Assembly: GCA_020831845.1 (NCBI GenBank)
Contig: JAFIFV010000066.1
Span: 1 to 56,074, forward strand
Length of the DNA stretch: 56,074 nucleotides
Source of the DNA: Ectothiorhodospiraceae bacterium
Lineage (GTDB): Bacteria > Pseudomonadota > Gammaproteobacteria > Nitrococcales > Aquisalimonadaceae
Direction of reading: 5' to 3'
The notes under the pieces were generated by a model. That model made no database searches. It saw nothing but the letters and a program-made list of their open reading frames with translations, and was not told the DNA's origin. This document shows, one piece after another, positions 45,740 through 56,074 of the stretch. The first letter of the stretch is position 1; every line of letters begins with the position of its first letter. The translations under genes and the position numbers were made by a program.

Positions 45740-46165
45740 TCAATCAGATGCAAGACCGCGTCGCGTACCTGTCGCCTCCGGGCAGGCGCTCAGCATCAGC
45801 TCCAGATTGGCCCGCGTGGCTTCCACCTTCGGCGGCAATTCCTGAGCGGTGACCAGGCCCTGAATGGCACCGATGGTAGCTGTCGATACCAGGTAGGACA
45901 CAGCCGCCAGCTGCTCAGAATGCACGTCGGAGGCGGTCGCCAGCATTTCGCACAGTGCGAGTTGGGCGCACTGCGTGAGGCGAATCACGAGTTCATTGTC
46001 CTCCACCTCGGCCGCCAGGGCACGCGATGCCTCAGGGTCACGGAACTTCGCCTCCATGAACGCACCCACCGTAGCCTTGGCCATGACAGAAACGGGCTGT
46101 CCTTTCATCTCGGTGCAGGCACGCCCCACTGTTTCCACGACCTGCAGCAGGTGACGTTTGAGCAC
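45740..46165 (-). pseudogene. C-terminal remnant of a TetR-family regulator
   Basis: A 141-residue frame from a GTG. Segments such as KGQPVSVMAKATVGAFMEAKF, LTQCAQLALCEMLATAS and TIGAIQGLV look like the helical ligand-binding domain of TetR/AcrR proteins. The helix-turn-helix that should precede it is absent: upstream, the same frame runs through a non-coding-like stretch to a TAA about 75 bases away. I infer a gene that lost its 5' part. It could still be a small helical protein. It lies in the unusual stretch downstream of glmS. Confidence 0.5.
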
Positions 46166-46550
46166 TGCTGCCGCCTTGAAGCAGGGGTTCCCGGTACGGG
46201 CAGGATTCGAGCACGCAGACCTGTTCGTTGTGCGGGTCCGTTACTGGGGAGTAGCGGCCGGCCCCCTCAATTCCCTTGCCATACCCTGGGTTGCCAAGGC
46301 TTTTCGGGATGTCCGTTGCGTATCAGGATACCGACCATTCTTCCAATCAAGCCCCAGGCCATTGTGATGGGCACGAGGCGGGCTCATTCAGGCGGTTGGT
46401 GCTTCGATGGGATTCGCATTCTTCAGGATCGACGGCAAGAACGGAACAAACTCTCGACCCAGTTCCAAAACCGCGACAATCGCCTTGATGTATTCGAAGT
46501 GGCCTGGTCTGGATTCGAATACAACCACCCCCTGACACGGTGTCGGATCA
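46166..46550. other. Remnant-like, lower-GC stretch downstream of glmS
   Basis: This stretch follows the glmS stop (46551) and looks visibly less GC-rich than its neighbours. It contains a GACAC-G-GTGTC palindrome (46534-46544), one short coding-like frame and the broken start of the TetR remnant. The space downstream of glmS is the classic Tn7 attachment region. I see no Tn7 ends or transposase genes. Confidence 0.45.
46388..46528 (-). CDS. Small hypothetical frame, possibly a gene fragment
   Basis: A 46-residue frame from GTG at 46528, with AGGGG just upstream and only 22 bases after the glmS stop. The peptide has coding-like composition (FEYIKAIVAVLELGREFVPF, LPSILKNANPIEAP) and could be the C-terminal end of a longer lost protein. 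I recognise no family. It may be spurious. Confidence 0.25.
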   Translation of the reverse strand: MVVFESRPGHFEYIKAIVAVLELGREFVPFLPSILKNANPIEAPTA

Positions 46551-48383
46551 CTACTCCACAGTGACCGATTTTGCGAGGTTCCGGGGCTTGTCCACATCGG
46601 TGCCCTTGAGTACCGCCACGTGGTAGGCCAGCAACTGTAGCGGGATGGTATAGACCAGCGGAGCAAGCACATCGTCCACCCGGGGAACGCGCACCACACG
46701 CACACCGGGCGCATCGGCAATGGCGGTATCGACATCGGCGAAGACGAACAGCTCCCCGCCCCGGGCCTGGACTTCCTGCAGGTTGGATTTGAGTTTTTCC
46801 ACCAGTTCGTTGTTGGGTGCGACCGCCACCACCGGCATATTGGCGTCCACCAACGCCAGCGGGCCATGCTTGAGTTCACCGGCCGGATACGCTTCGGCAT
46901 GGATATACGAGATTTCCTTCAGCTTCAGCGCACCTTCCAGCGCGACCGGGAACTGGGCACCTCGGCCGAGGAAAAGACTGTGGTCCTTGTCGGCGAACGC
47001 CTGGGACAATTGTTCGATTTCCGGCTCGATCTGCAGCGCACGGTCCACGCACGCGGGCAGATCGTGCAGGGCACGCACCAGCGACCGTTCCGTGTCCTCG
47101 GACATGGCGTGCCGCCGACCCAGTGCCATGACCAGCAGCAGCAGGCCCACCAACTGGGTGGTGAACGCCTTGGTGGAGGCGACGCCGATCTCGGGGCCGG
47201 CCCTGGTCATCAGCACCAGATCGGATTCCCGCACCAGCGAGCTTTCCGGCACGTTGCAGATGGCCAGGCTCGCCAGGTAGCCGAGCTGTTTCGCTTCACG
47301 CAGCGCAGCCAGCGTATCGGCAGTTTCCCCGGACTGGGAGTTGGTCAGGAACAGCGTGCCCTCCATGACGGCCGGCTTCCTGTAGCGGAATTCGCTGGCC
47401 ACTTCCACCCGGCAGGGGATGCCGGCCAGTGACTCGAACCAGTAGGACGCCACCATGCCGGCGTGGTAACTGGTGCCACAGGCGACGATCTGTACCTGGC
47501 GTACGGAGTCGAAGATCGGCGCGGCATCCACTCCGAACACTTCCGGCAGCACGCGATCCCGACCAAGCCGGCCCTCTAGCGTTTCCGCCAGGACCCTGGG
47601 CTGCTCGTGGATTTCCTTGAGCATGAAGTGCCGATACAAACCCTTGTCGGCGCTGCTGGCGGTCAGCTCGGAGCGCTTCAGCGGCCGCTCCACGCGCCTG
47701 CCGTGGATATCGTAGATGGTCACCGCTTCCCGCGTGAGCAGGGCGACGTCACCTTCCTCCAGGAAGATGAACTGCTGGGTGACAGGGAGCAGGGCGGAGA
47801 CGTCGGAAGCAATGAAGTGTTCCCCGATGCCCACGCCGATCACCAGGGGGCTGCCGCGACGCGCGGCAACCAGCTCGCCCGGGGCATCCGCACTGATCAC
47901 GCCGAACGCATACGCCCCTTCAAGCAGCGCAAGCGAACGCCGCACCGCTTCCAGCAGGCTGCCGGCCTCCGCCAGGCAGCTATGGACCTGGTTCACCACC
48001 ACTTCGGTATCGGTTTCGGAGTGGAACTCGTAACCCTGCTCCTGCAACTGCCGGCGCAGGGTTTCATAGTTCTCGATGATGCCGTTGTGGACCAGGGCAA
48101 CCGTTTCCCCGGCCATGTGGGGGTGGGCATTGTTGTCGGTGGGACGTCCGTGCGTTGCCCAACGGGTGTGGGCAATGCCGGTACGGCCGTTCAGCGGCTG
48201 TTCGGCCAGCATGGCCTCCAGCCGTTCGACCTTGCCCGCCGCGCGGCGGCGCTGGATGGTCGCATCAGCGTCCAGCACGGCGATGCCGGCAGAATCGTAA
48301 CCCCGGTACTCCAGGCGCCGGAGCCCTTCAAGCAGTATGCGGGCGACATCCCTTTCCGCGACAGCTCCGACAATCCCGCACAT
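46551..48383 (-). CDS. glmS: Glutamine--fructose-6-phosphate aminotransferase (GlmS)
   Basis: A 610-residue enzyme that makes glucosamine 6-phosphate, the first committed step to UDP-GlcNAc for peptidoglycan and LPS. The N-terminal nucleophile Cys2 is in MCGIVGAV, and the glutaminase domain (about 1-220) has HTRWATHG and HNGIIENY. Two sugar isomerase (SIS) domains follow, with [10 protein letters not shown] and the C-terminal [13 protein letters not shown]. The final [13 protein letters not shown] is the conserved end that Tn7 targets in many bacteria. It is downstream of glmU and a stress protein on the same strand. Confidence 0.97.
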   Translation of the reverse strand: MCGIVGAVAERDVARILLEGLRRLEYRGYDSAGIAVLDADATIQRRRAAGKVERLEAMLAEQPLNGRTGIAHTRWATHGRPTDNNAHPHMAGETVALVHNGIIENYETLRRQLQEQGYEFHSETDTEVVVNQVHSCLAEAGSLLEAVRRSLALLEGAYAFGVISADAPGELVAARRGSPLVIGVGIGEHFIASDVSALLPVTQQFIFLEEGDVALLTREAVTIYDIHGRRVERPLKRSELTASSADKGLYRHFMLKEIHEQPRVLAETLEGRLGRDRVLPEVFGVDAAPIFDSVRQVQIVACGTSYHAGMVASYWFESLAGIPCRVEVASEFRYRKPAVMEGTLFLTNSQSGETADTLAALREAKQLGYLASLAICNVPESSLVRESDLVLMTRAGPEIGVASTKAFTTQLVGLLLLVMALGRRHAMSEDTERSLVRALHDLPACVDRALQIEPEIEQLSQAFADKDHSLFLGRGAQFPVALEGALKLKEISYIHAEAYPAGELKHGPLALVDANMPVVAVAPNNELVEKLKSNLQEVQARGGELFVFADVDTAIADAPGVRVVRVPRVDDVLAPLVYTIPLQLLAYHVAVLKGTDVDKPRNLAKSVTVE

Positions 48384-48424
48384 GCAATGGCTCCTGTGTT
48401 TGGTGGATCAACGCTGGAAGCGTA

Positions 48425-49267
48425 TCAGATCTGGCCCAGGCTGGAAGGGACCACCAGTACCGATTGCGACGCGTTGCGAACCACGGCTTGCGCGGTGCTT
48501 CCCAGCATCAGCTCACGCACAGGGCTGTCGCCGCGCTTGCCGATGACCAGCATGGAGCTGTTTTCCTCATCCGCAACGCGCATGATCTGTCGGGACGCAA
48601 CCCCCCGCTCGACACGTTGGGTGAGCTTGGTGGCCTGTGGTAACCGCTTGGCGATCTCGGCGAGCTTCTCGCGCGCACGTGCTACGGCCCGCTCCTCGCC
48701 CAGTTCCTCGGCATCGTCATCCTCCACCACATGTAGCAACACCAGCTCGGCCGCCTTGTCGGCCAGCTCCACTGCCATCTGTTCCGCATCCCTGACACTG
48801 GCAGAGAAATCCGTGGCGAGCAGCACACGGCTGAATCCGCGAGCCCTGACCTGGCGGATATCCGCCTCGATGGGTTCCAGCAGCACCGGCGTGGAGGTCT
48901 TGCGGACAAGCTGCAGCACGGTGGAGCCACGAAGGAACTCGCGGAAATAATGTTCACCGCGCGATCCGACCAGAATCAGTGAAGCGCCCCGCCCCCGGGC
49001 GATGGTGGAAAGCTCATGGGCCGGCTGCCCCATGCGCAGTTCGATATTGACCTTGAACCCGGCACGCTCCAACTCGGTCTTTTCCTCTTCCAGCCGGCGC
49101 TGTGCCTCCACCCGATGTTCCTCGGCAAGATCCGCCGTGTTGTGGGACCGCAGTACGTCCACCAGCGTCAGTTCGCGGGTTCCGCGGTCCTGAAGTTCGC
49201 GAAGACTGTCAAACAGCGGCGCGGTAGCCGAGGAAAAGTGGGCTGCGACGACGGTGTGTTCAAACAT
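48425..49267 (-). CDS. Tandem universal stress protein
   Basis: A 280-residue protein with two UspA domains (about 1-140 and 145-280). The second keeps the ATP-binding loop pattern G-2x-G-9x-G-S/T (VIGKRGDSPVRELMLGSTAQAV). The first has a similar loop, VGSRGEHYFREFLRGSTV. Such tandem proteins occur widely and modulate stress survival; the exact job is unknown. ATG at 49267 is chosen for the AAGGAG upstream. It sits between glmU and glmS, an unusual insertion in the amino-sugar block. Confidence 0.88.
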   Translation of the reverse strand: MFEHTVVAAHFSSATAPLFDSLRELQDRGTRELTLVDVLRSHNTADLAEEHRVEAQRRLEEEKTELERAGFKVNIELRMGQPAHELSTIARGRGASLILVGSRGEHYFREFLRGSTVLQLVRKTSTPVLLEPIEADIRQVRARGFSRVLLATDFSASVRDAEQMAVELADKAAELVLLHVVEDDDAEELGEERAVARAREKLAEIAKRLPQATKLTQRVERGVASRQIMRVADEENSSMLVIGKRGDSPVRELMLGSTAQAVVRNASQSVLVVPSSLGQI

Positions 49268-49360
49268 CACGAACTCCTTCTGGTTTGTCGGGCGCTCCGA
49301 AGGGGCGGGAGCAATCACATTGGCTCTTTGGAATAATCATTGGGTCGAAACCTCGGCGAG

Positions 49361-50716
49361 TCAACGCGATCTACGGCGCCAGCCGGGGATGTTCTTCTGC
49401 GGCGCACGGCTGACCACCAGCGCGTCCTCGCCCGTGTCTCGGGTCACTGTGGTGCCGGCGCCCACGACGGTATTGCGGCCGACGGTGACCGGCGCCACCA
49501 ACTGGGTATCGGAACCGATAAAAGCACCGTCCTCGATGACGGTCTTGTGCTTGTTCACGCCGTCGTAGTTGCAGGTGATGGTACCCGCACCCACGTTGAC
49601 TCCGGCGCCCAGGGTCGCATCGCCGATATAGCTCAGATGGTTGACCTTGCTTCCGGCGCCGATGATGGATTTCTTCACTTCGACAAAATTGCCGATCCTG
49701 GCACCATCGGCCAGTTGGCTGCCGGGACGGAGCCGCGCGTAGGGACCAACGCTGCAGCCCGAGGCGATGGTCGAGTCATCGATCAGACAGTGGGATTCGA
49801 TGACGCTGTGCGGGCCGATCCGGCTGTTCCTCAGCACGCAGTTCGGCCCCACGGTCACGCCTTCCCCCAGTTCCACGTCGCCCTCGAACACACAGTTCAC
49901 GTCGATGCTGACATCCTGGCCACAGCGCAGCGTTCCCCGGATATCCAGGCGGGACGGGTCGAGCAGGGTCACGCCCGCCAGCATGAGCTGTTCAGCCTGG
50001 CGACGCTGGTAGGCGCGCTCCAGTGCCGCCAGTTGCGGGCGGCTGTTGACGCCCGAGACTTCTTCGGCATCCGGCGCGTCGACAGCGCAAACCCGCTGGC
50101 CGTCGGCTACCGCAAGGGCCACGATATCGGTCAGGTAGTATTCGCCCTGGGCGTTGTCGTTGCCGCAACGCTGGAGCCAGGACTTGAGCTTGCCGGCGGG
50201 CGCCGCCAGCAGCCCGGTGTTGATCTCGGTAATGGCCAGCTGGTCCGGGGAGGCATCCTTCTGTTCGACGATGCCGCTGACCTCACCATCCGGACACCGC
50301 ACGATCCGCCCGTAGCCGGTGGGGTCGGGAAGCCGCGTGGTGAGAATGGCCGCCCCCTCCCGGGCCAGCTCCAGCAACGGCCGCAGGGTCTCGGAGCGCA
50401 CCAGCGGAACATCGCCGTACAGCACCAGCACCAGGGCATGGTCAGGAATCTCCGGCAACGCCTGCAGGACCGCATGGCCGGTGCCCAGCTGCTTTTCCTG
50501 CCGAACCCAACGCACACCGGCTTCCGCCAACGCTTCCGTCACCCGTTCGCCGCCATGGCCGTACACCAGGTGGACGGCAACACTATCCAGCTCACGTGCA
50601 GTCTCGATGACATGGGCCACCATCGGGCGGCCGGCGAGCGGATGCAGCACTTTCGGCAGACGGGAGCGCATGCGCGTCCCCTGCCCAGCAGCGAGAATGA
50701 CGGTATGCAGTTCCAT
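49361..50716 (-). CDS. glmU: Bifunctional UDP-GlcNAc pyrophosphorylase/GlcN-1-P acetyltransferase
   Basis: A 451-residue enzyme. The N-terminal uridyltransferase has [18 protein letters not shown] (about 8-25) and ends near residue 230. The C-terminal half is a left-handed beta-helix of hexapeptide repeats (from about 250), with the acetyltransferase active site around GNFVEVKKS and [13 protein letters not shown]. It makes UDP-GlcNAc from glucosamine 1-phosphate. Lying downstream of the ATP synthase operon and upstream of glmS is a classic gammaproteobacterial order. A hairpin separates it from atpC. Confidence 0.96.
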   Translation of the reverse strand: MELHTVILAAGQGTRMRSRLPKVLHPLAGRPMVAHVIETARELDSVAVHLVYGHGGERVTEALAEAGVRWVRQEKQLGTGHAVLQALPEIPDHALVLVLYGDVPLVRSETLRPLLELAREGAAILTTRLPDPTGYGRIVRCPDGEVSGIVEQKDASPDQLAITEINTGLLAAPAGKLKSWLQRCGNDNAQGEYYLTDIVALAVADGQRVCAVDAPDAEEVSGVNSRPQLAALERAYQRRQAEQLMLAGVTLLDPSRLDIRGTLRCGQDVSIDVNCVFEGDVELGEGVTVGPNCVLRNSRIGPHSVIESHCLIDDSTIASGCSVGPYARLRPGSQLADGARIGNFVEVKKSIIGAGSKVNHLSYIGDATLGAGVNVGAGTITCNYDGVNKHKTVIEDGAFIGSDTQLVAPVTVGRNTVVGAGTTVTRDTGEDALVVSRAPQKNIPGWRRRSR

Positions 50717-50768
50717 GAGGGCTTCCCAATCAGTCTAGCGGTTACCAGCTGGCCCGATGATACGACAA

Positions 50769-50800
50769 AGCCGCCGATCCGTTGTCCGGAGTCGGCGGCT
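50769..50800 (-). terminator. Hairpin after the ATP synthase operon
   Basis: AGCCGCCGA (50769-50777) pairs exactly with TCGGCGGCT (50792-50800). Read on the minus strand the stem is followed by TTGT, a weak T-run. It lies between the atpC stop and the glmU start and probably ends or attenuates the atp transcript. Confidence 0.6.
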
Positions 50801-50852
50801 TCCATCGGGTCGGTGCGGGCGATGGCCCGAACGGCCATCATCCGCCACGCGG

Positions 50853-51281
50853 TTACTTGTTGCCGCGATGCTTGCGCAGGCTCTGGATGGCACGCAACTG
50901 CGCCGCCGCGGCAGCCAGTTCCGTCTGCGCTCTGGCGTAGTCCATCTCGCCGCTGCGGTTCCGGATGGCTTCCTCGGCCCGCTTCTTGGCTTCCTCCGCC
51001 GCGGCTTCATCCAGGTCCTTCGCTCGGGCCGCCGTGTCCGCGAGGATGGTGACGGCCTTCGGCTGCACTTCGATCATGCCGCCGGAAACGAAGAAATACT
51101 GCTCCTCGCCGCCTCCCCTCCGGACGCGCACTTCGCCCGCCTGCAGCCGCGCCAGCAGCGGGGCGTGCCGCGGCATGATGCCCAGCTCGCCCTCGGTTGC
51201 CCGCGCCACCACGAACTCCACGTCACCGGAGAAGATTTCCTCCTCCGCGCTGACGATGTCCAGATGCATGGTACTGGCCAT
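50853..51281 (-). CDS. atpC: ATP synthase F1 epsilon subunit
   Basis: A 142-residue protein: an N-terminal beta-sandwich (LDIVSAEEEIFSGDVEFVVA, LGIMPRHAPLLARLQAGEVRV) followed by two C-terminal helices rich in Ala/Glu/Arg. It couples rotation to the c-ring and inhibits ATP hydrolysis. Last gene of the atp operon, 21 bases after atpD. Confidence 0.96.
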   Translation of the reverse strand: MASTMHLDIVSAEEEIFSGDVEFVVARATEGELGIMPRHAPLLARLQAGEVRVRRGGGEEQYFFVSGGMIEVQPKAVTILADTAARAKDLDEAAAEEAKKRAEEAIRNRSGEMDYARAQTELAAAAAQLRAIQSLRKHRGNK

Positions 51282-51302
51282 AAGGCACCCTATCCGCTGC
51301 GA

Positions 51303-52715
<1,413 letters not shown>

Positions 52716-52755
52716 TCAGGCGCCCGTGCTGCCGGGCGCGGCAATCGGGTGCGGA

Positions 52756-53628
52756 TCAGACCGCCGCCGCCCCGGAAACGATTTCCGTCAACTCGGTGGT
52801 GATCGCCGCCTGCCGTGCCTTGTTGTACACAAGCTGCAGCTCGTCGATCATGGACTCGGCGTTGTCGGAGGCACTCTTCATAGCCACCATCCGGGCCGCC
52901 TGCTCGCTGGCAATATTGTCCACCACCGCCTGGTACACCAGGGATTCGACATAACGCTGCAGGAGCTGATCCAGCACCTCCGCCGCGCTCGGCTCGTAGA
53001 TGTAGTCCCAGCCATGGGAGGGCGCACCGCCGGCATCATCCTCGTCCACCGGTGGCAGGGGCAGCAGGGTGTCAAACCTGGGCTCCTGCGTCATGGTGTT
53101 GATGAACCGGTTGTAGACCAGCACCAGCTGGTCCAGCTCGCCTTCCCGGTAGGCATCCAGCATGACCTTGATGGTGCCCAGCAGATCGGCGATGTGCGGC
53201 GTGTCCCCGAGATGGGTGGCCTGGGCCACCATGTTTGCCTTGAATCTCGACAGGTACTGCACGCCCTTGTTGCCGATCGGGCAGACATCCACCTCGAGTC
53301 CGCGCTCGTCGCATTCCCGCAGACGCGGCAGCAACTGCCGGAACAGGTTGCTGTTCAGGCCGCCGCAAAGACCGCGATCCGAGGTGATCACGATGAAGCC
53401 CACGCGCTTGACCTCCCGCTGCACCAGGAAGGGGTGCCGGTATTCCGGATCCGCTTTGGCCAGGTGGCCGATAACGTTGCGGATCTTGTCGGAGTACGGG
53501 CGTGCGGATTGCATGCGCGCCTGCGCGGAGCGCATCTTGGAAGCCGCCACCATTTCCATGGCACCGGTGATCTTCTGCGTGTTCTGAACGCTCTTGATCT
53601 TGGTGCGTATCTCTTTACCGCCGGCCAT
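52756..53628 (-). CDS. atpG: ATP synthase F1 gamma subunit
   Basis: A 290-residue central-shaft subunit. The conserved N-terminal helix ([20 protein letters not shown], then MEMVAASKM) and the C-terminal helix ([20 protein letters not shown], then [10 protein letters not shown]) form the coiled coil that rotates inside the alpha3-beta3 ring. The middle has the [12 protein letters not shown] segment. It lies 18 bases after atpA. Confidence 0.97.
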   Translation of the reverse strand: MAGGKEIRTKIKSVQNTQKITGAMEMVAASKMRSAQARMQSARPYSDKIRNVIGHLAKADPEYRHPFLVQREVKRVGFIVITSDRGLCGGLNSNLFRQLLPRLRECDERGLEVDVCPIGNKGVQYLSRFKANMVAQATHLGDTPHIADLLGTIKVMLDAYREGELDQLVLVYNRFINTMTQEPRFDTLLPLPPVDEDDAGGAPSHGWDYIYEPSAAEVLDQLLQRYVESLVYQAVVDNIASEQAARMVAMKSASDNAESMIDELQLVYNKARQAAITTELTEIVSGAAAV

Positions 53629-53646
53629 CGGACTACCCCTTTCGGT

Positions 53647-55188
53647 TTACCAGGAGCCCTGGGACTTGAACTCGTCCAGCAGCTTCCGCAGCTGGCCTTC
53701 GATCTCGTCGTTGTAGTCGCCAGTCTCGTTGATCTTCTTGGCCAGTTCGGCGTAGTTGCTGTTCAGGTGCTGGTGCGCGCCAGCCTCGAACGATCCCACC
53801 TTAGCCTGATCCAGATCGTCCAGGTAACCCTCGTTGGCCGCGAACAGCGACACCGCGGTCTCGGCGATGGAGAGCGGGGAGTACTGCTTCTGCTTCATCA
53901 GCTCGGTCACGCGCTGACCGCGTTCCAGCTGCTTCCGCGTGGCCTCGTCCAGGTCGGAGGCGAACTGGGCGAAAGCCGCCAGCTCACGGTACTGGGCCAG
54001 GGCCAGGCGGATACCGCCGCCGAGCTTCTTGATGACCTTGGTCTGCGCCGCACCACCGACTCGCGACACCGAGATACCGGCGTTGATGGCCGGGCGGATA
54101 CCGGAGTTGAACAGGTCGGTTTCCAGGAAGATCTGGCCGTCGGTGATCGAGATCACGTTTGTCGGCACGAAGGCTGACACGTCACCGGCCTGGGTCTCGA
54201 TGATCGGCAGAGCGGTCAGGGAACCGGTCTTGCCTTTCACCTCGCCGTTGGTGATCTGCTCCACGTAATCGGCGTTGATGCGCGCAGCGCGCTCCAGCAG
54301 CCGGGAGTGGAGGTAGAACACGTCACCGGGGTAGGCTTCGCGGCCCGGCGGGCGACGCAGCAGCAGGGAGACCTGGCGATAGGCCCAGGCCTGCTTGGTG
54401 AGGTCGTCGTAGATGATCAGGGCGTCTTCACCGCGATCACGGAAATACTCGCCCATGGAGCAGCCGGCGTAGGGAGCGATGAACTGCATGGCGGCGGACT
54501 CGGAGGCATTCGCCGCCACGACGATGGTGTGCTCCATCGCGCCGTGCTCTTCCAGCTTGCGCACCACGTTGGCCACCGAGGAGGCCTTCTGGCCCACGGC
54601 CACGTAGATACACTTAACGCCGGTACCCTTCTGGTTGATGATCGCGTCCACGGCGACGGCGGTCTTGCCGGTCTGGCGGTCGCCGATGATCAGCTCACGC
54701 TGGCCGCGGCCGATCGGCACCATGGAGTCGATGGCCTTGATACCTGTCTGCACCGGCTGGTCAACCGATTGCCGGGCGATAACGCCGGGTGCAACCTTTT
54801 CCACCGGTGAACTGCCCTGCGCCTCGATGGCGCCCTTGCCGTCGATCGGGTTGCCCAGGGCATCCACCACGCGACCCAGCAGCGCCTCGCCCACCGGCAC
54901 TTCCAGGATGCGCCCGGTGCACTTGACCGGATCGCCTTCGGAGATGTGCAGATAGTCACCCAGGACCACCACACCCACCGAATCCCGCTCCAGGTTAAGC
55001 GCCATGCCGTAGGTTTCGTTGGGGAACTCAAGCATTTCCCCCTGCATGACGTCTGCAAGCCCGGCGACGCGGACGATACCGTCCTGCACGGAGACGGCCG
55101 TCCCCTCGTTGCGGGCTTCGGCCACCGCATCGAACTTCTCGATACGCTGCTTGATGAGATCGCTGATTTCCGAAGCTTTGAGTTGCAT
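53647..55188 (-). CDS. atpA: ATP synthase F1 alpha subunit
   Basis: A 513-residue regulatory nucleotide-binding subunit. The start [19 protein letters not shown] is standard. Walker A-like [13 protein letters not shown] lies at about 169-181, and the alpha/beta signature [10 protein letters not shown] near residue 363. Full length. It is 13 bases after atpH. Confidence 0.97.
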   Translation of the reverse strand: MQLKASEISDLIKQRIEKFDAVAEARNEGTAVSVQDGIVRVAGLADVMQGEMLEFPNETYGMALNLERDSVGVVVLGDYLHISEGDPVKCTGRILEVPVGEALLGRVVDALGNPIDGKGAIEAQGSSPVEKVAPGVIARQSVDQPVQTGIKAIDSMVPIGRGQRELIIGDRQTGKTAVAVDAIINQKGTGVKCIYVAVGQKASSVANVVRKLEEHGAMEHTIVVAANASESAAMQFIAPYAGCSMGEYFRDRGEDALIIYDDLTKQAWAYRQVSLLLRRPPGREAYPGDVFYLHSRLLERAARINADYVEQITNGEVKGKTGSLTALPIIETQAGDVSAFVPTNVISITDGQIFLETDLFNSGIRPAINAGISVSRVGGAAQTKVIKKLGGGIRLALAQYRELAAFAQFASDLDEATRKQLERGQRVTELMKQKQYSPLSIAETAVSLFAANEGYLDDLDQAKVGSFEAGAHQHLNSNYAELAKKINETGDYNDEIEGQLRKLLDEFKSQGSW

Positions 55189-55201
55189 AGGAGTCGTCCC
55201 C

Positions 55202-55738
55202 TTAGCGGTTCAGGCCGGAGGCCAGCCGCTGCAGGCGGCCTCGCACCGAACCATCGATAACCAAATCCCCTGCGCGAATCACTGCGCCGCCCAGCAGGCT
55301 CTCGTCGATTTCCGGCTCCAGCTCCACCTCTCGGTCGAGCCGCTTGCCGAGAGCCTTGGCGAGATCCGAGCGAACCTTGTCATCCACCGGCTGCGCCGAG
55401 ATCAGGCGCGCCTTCAGCGTGCCTTCCTCGGTGGCCCGCAGCGCCTCGTACTGCCGCGCCACTTCCGGCAGGGCAATCAGGCGGCGGTTCTCGGCCAGCA
55501 GACGCACCAGGTTGTTGCCGTGATCGTCCAGCTGCTTCTCGCCGACGCCCAGGAAGAAGGCTTCCAGTTCCGCCGCCGAGAAGCGCGGGCTTGCCAGAAT
55601 GGACTGCACGTCGAGGTCCGCGGCCACCTGGCCGAGAAACTGCAGCGTGTCGGACCATTCGGCCAGGCGTTTCTGAGCCCTGGCCATCTGGAACACCGCT
55701 TGCGCGTAGGGTCGCGCGATGGTTTCAAAGTGCGCCAT
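55202..55738 (-). CDS. atpH: ATP synthase F1 delta subunit
   Basis: A 178-residue peripheral-stalk subunit linking F1 to the b dimer. The start [15 protein letters not shown] and the C-terminal [20 protein letters not shown] with [15 protein letters not shown] are conserved delta-subunit motifs. It starts 12 bases downstream of the atpF stop. Confidence 0.96.
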   Translation of the reverse strand: MAHFETIARPYAQAVFQMARAQKRLAEWSDTLQFLGQVAADLDVQSILASPRFSAAELEAFFLGVGEKQLDDHGNNLVRLLAENRRLIALPEVARQYEALRATEEGTLKARLISAQPVDDKVRSDLAKALGKRLDREVELEPEIDESLLGGAVIRAGDLVIDGSVRGRLQRLASGLNR

Positions 55739-55750
55739 CGGTATCTGCCT

Positions 55751-56074
55751 TTACAGTTGCTTGGCCAGATCGTTCAACAGGTCGTTGTGCGCCTTGGCGT
55801 CCACCTCGCGCTCCAGCACCTTGGTGGCGCCGGTGATCGCCAGGGTAACCACCTGCTCGCGCAGTTCCTGCTTCGCCTGGTTCAGCTCCTGCTCGATCTG
55901 GGCCTGAGCCTGGGCCAACTGGCGCTCACCTTCCTTGCGTGCGGTTTCCCGTGCCTCTTCCACGAGCTGGTTCGCCCGCTTGTTGGCCTGGTCCAGGATT
56001 TCATTGGCCTTCTGCCGGGCTTCCTTCAGCACCTCTGCCTTCTGGGCTTCGGCGTCTTCCAGATCCTTGCGGCC
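55751..56074 (-). CDS. atpF: ATP synthase Fo b subunit, 5' end missing
   Basis: The C-terminal 107 residues of subunit b are visible: a charged helix (EARQKANEILDQANKRANQL, then VEEARETARKEGERQLAQAQ) that forms the peripheral-stalk coiled coil, ending at LLNDLAKQL. The N-terminal membrane anchor lies beyond the window edge, as the frame is open to 56074. The remaining atp genes should continue to the right. Confidence 0.94.
   Translation of the reverse strand, partial: GRKDLEDAEAQKAEVLKEARQKANEILDQANKRANQLVEEARETARKEGERQLAQAQAQIEQELNQAKQELREQVVTLAITGATKVLEREVDAKAHNDLLNDLAKQL

Noticed and set aside
46200..46215. tRNA T-arm-like TCGAATCC on the minus strand (and a second at 46511-46518)
   Set aside because: Flanking bases do not form a T-stem, acceptor stem or anticodon arm, so no tRNA or tRNA fragment can be supported.

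Overview
The window reads as a piece of a high-GC gammaproteobacterial chromosome. The evidence is gene content and order: an F1Fo ATP synthase operon followed by glmU and glmS, engB beside polA, uvrD, an OxyR with both redox cysteines, a di-heme cytochrome c4, DsbA, and System II cytochrome c maturation. A Chromatiales/Ectothiorhodospiraceae- or Pseudomonas-like lineage fits, but I cannot fix the genus from sequence alone. No rRNA, tRNA, CRISPR array, transposase or phage gene was recognised. Both ends are incomplete. The left end (about 1-173) is a GC-homopolymer foldback that looks like an assembly artefact, and the right end cuts through atpF.

Layout: (1) 1-5418, minus strand: a c-di-GMP/two-component cassette (GAF-GGDEF-degenerate EAL protein, five-PAS hybrid histidine kinase, truncated response regulator). 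(2) 5876-9526: aldehyde dehydrogenase, a copper chaperone on the opposite strand, and an enoyl-CoA hydratase/TetR pair preceded by two operator-like palindromes 20 bp apart. (3) 9671-13960: an ABC exporter (ATPase, FtsX-type permease, HlyD-type adaptor) behind a good FNR/Anr box. (4) 13976-15538: an apolipoprotein N-acyltransferase-like protein. (5) 15732-26218: a two-component system with an NtrC-type regulator, then a LivHMGF-type ABC uptake operon with two tandem binding proteins and a secreted cyclase-family hydrolase. A near-perfect sigma-54 promoter lies between regulator and transporter, so this block looks like one regulated uptake system. (6) 26211-30149: uracil-DNA glycosylase, PAS-GAF-GGDEF-EAL protein, and endonuclease/exonuclease/phosphatase-family protein. 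(7) 30149-35005: DsbA, CcsA, ResB, cytochrome c4, a periplasmic redox block on the minus strand. (8) 35243-44925: engB, a probable small RNA, polA, LOG-family protein, DUF2782 protein, uvrD, oxyR, and a REC-degenerate GGDEF protein. (9) 44987-46550: a beta-barrel protein and a remnant-rich, apparently lower-GC stretch downstream of glmS. (10) 46551-56074, minus strand: glmS, universal stress protein, glmU and the ATP synthase genes.

The most interesting signals are non-coding: the sRNA candidate between engB and polA, the sigma-54 promoter joining the NtrC regulator to the transporter, the paired TetR operators, the FNR box, and several palindromic or dispersed repeats.
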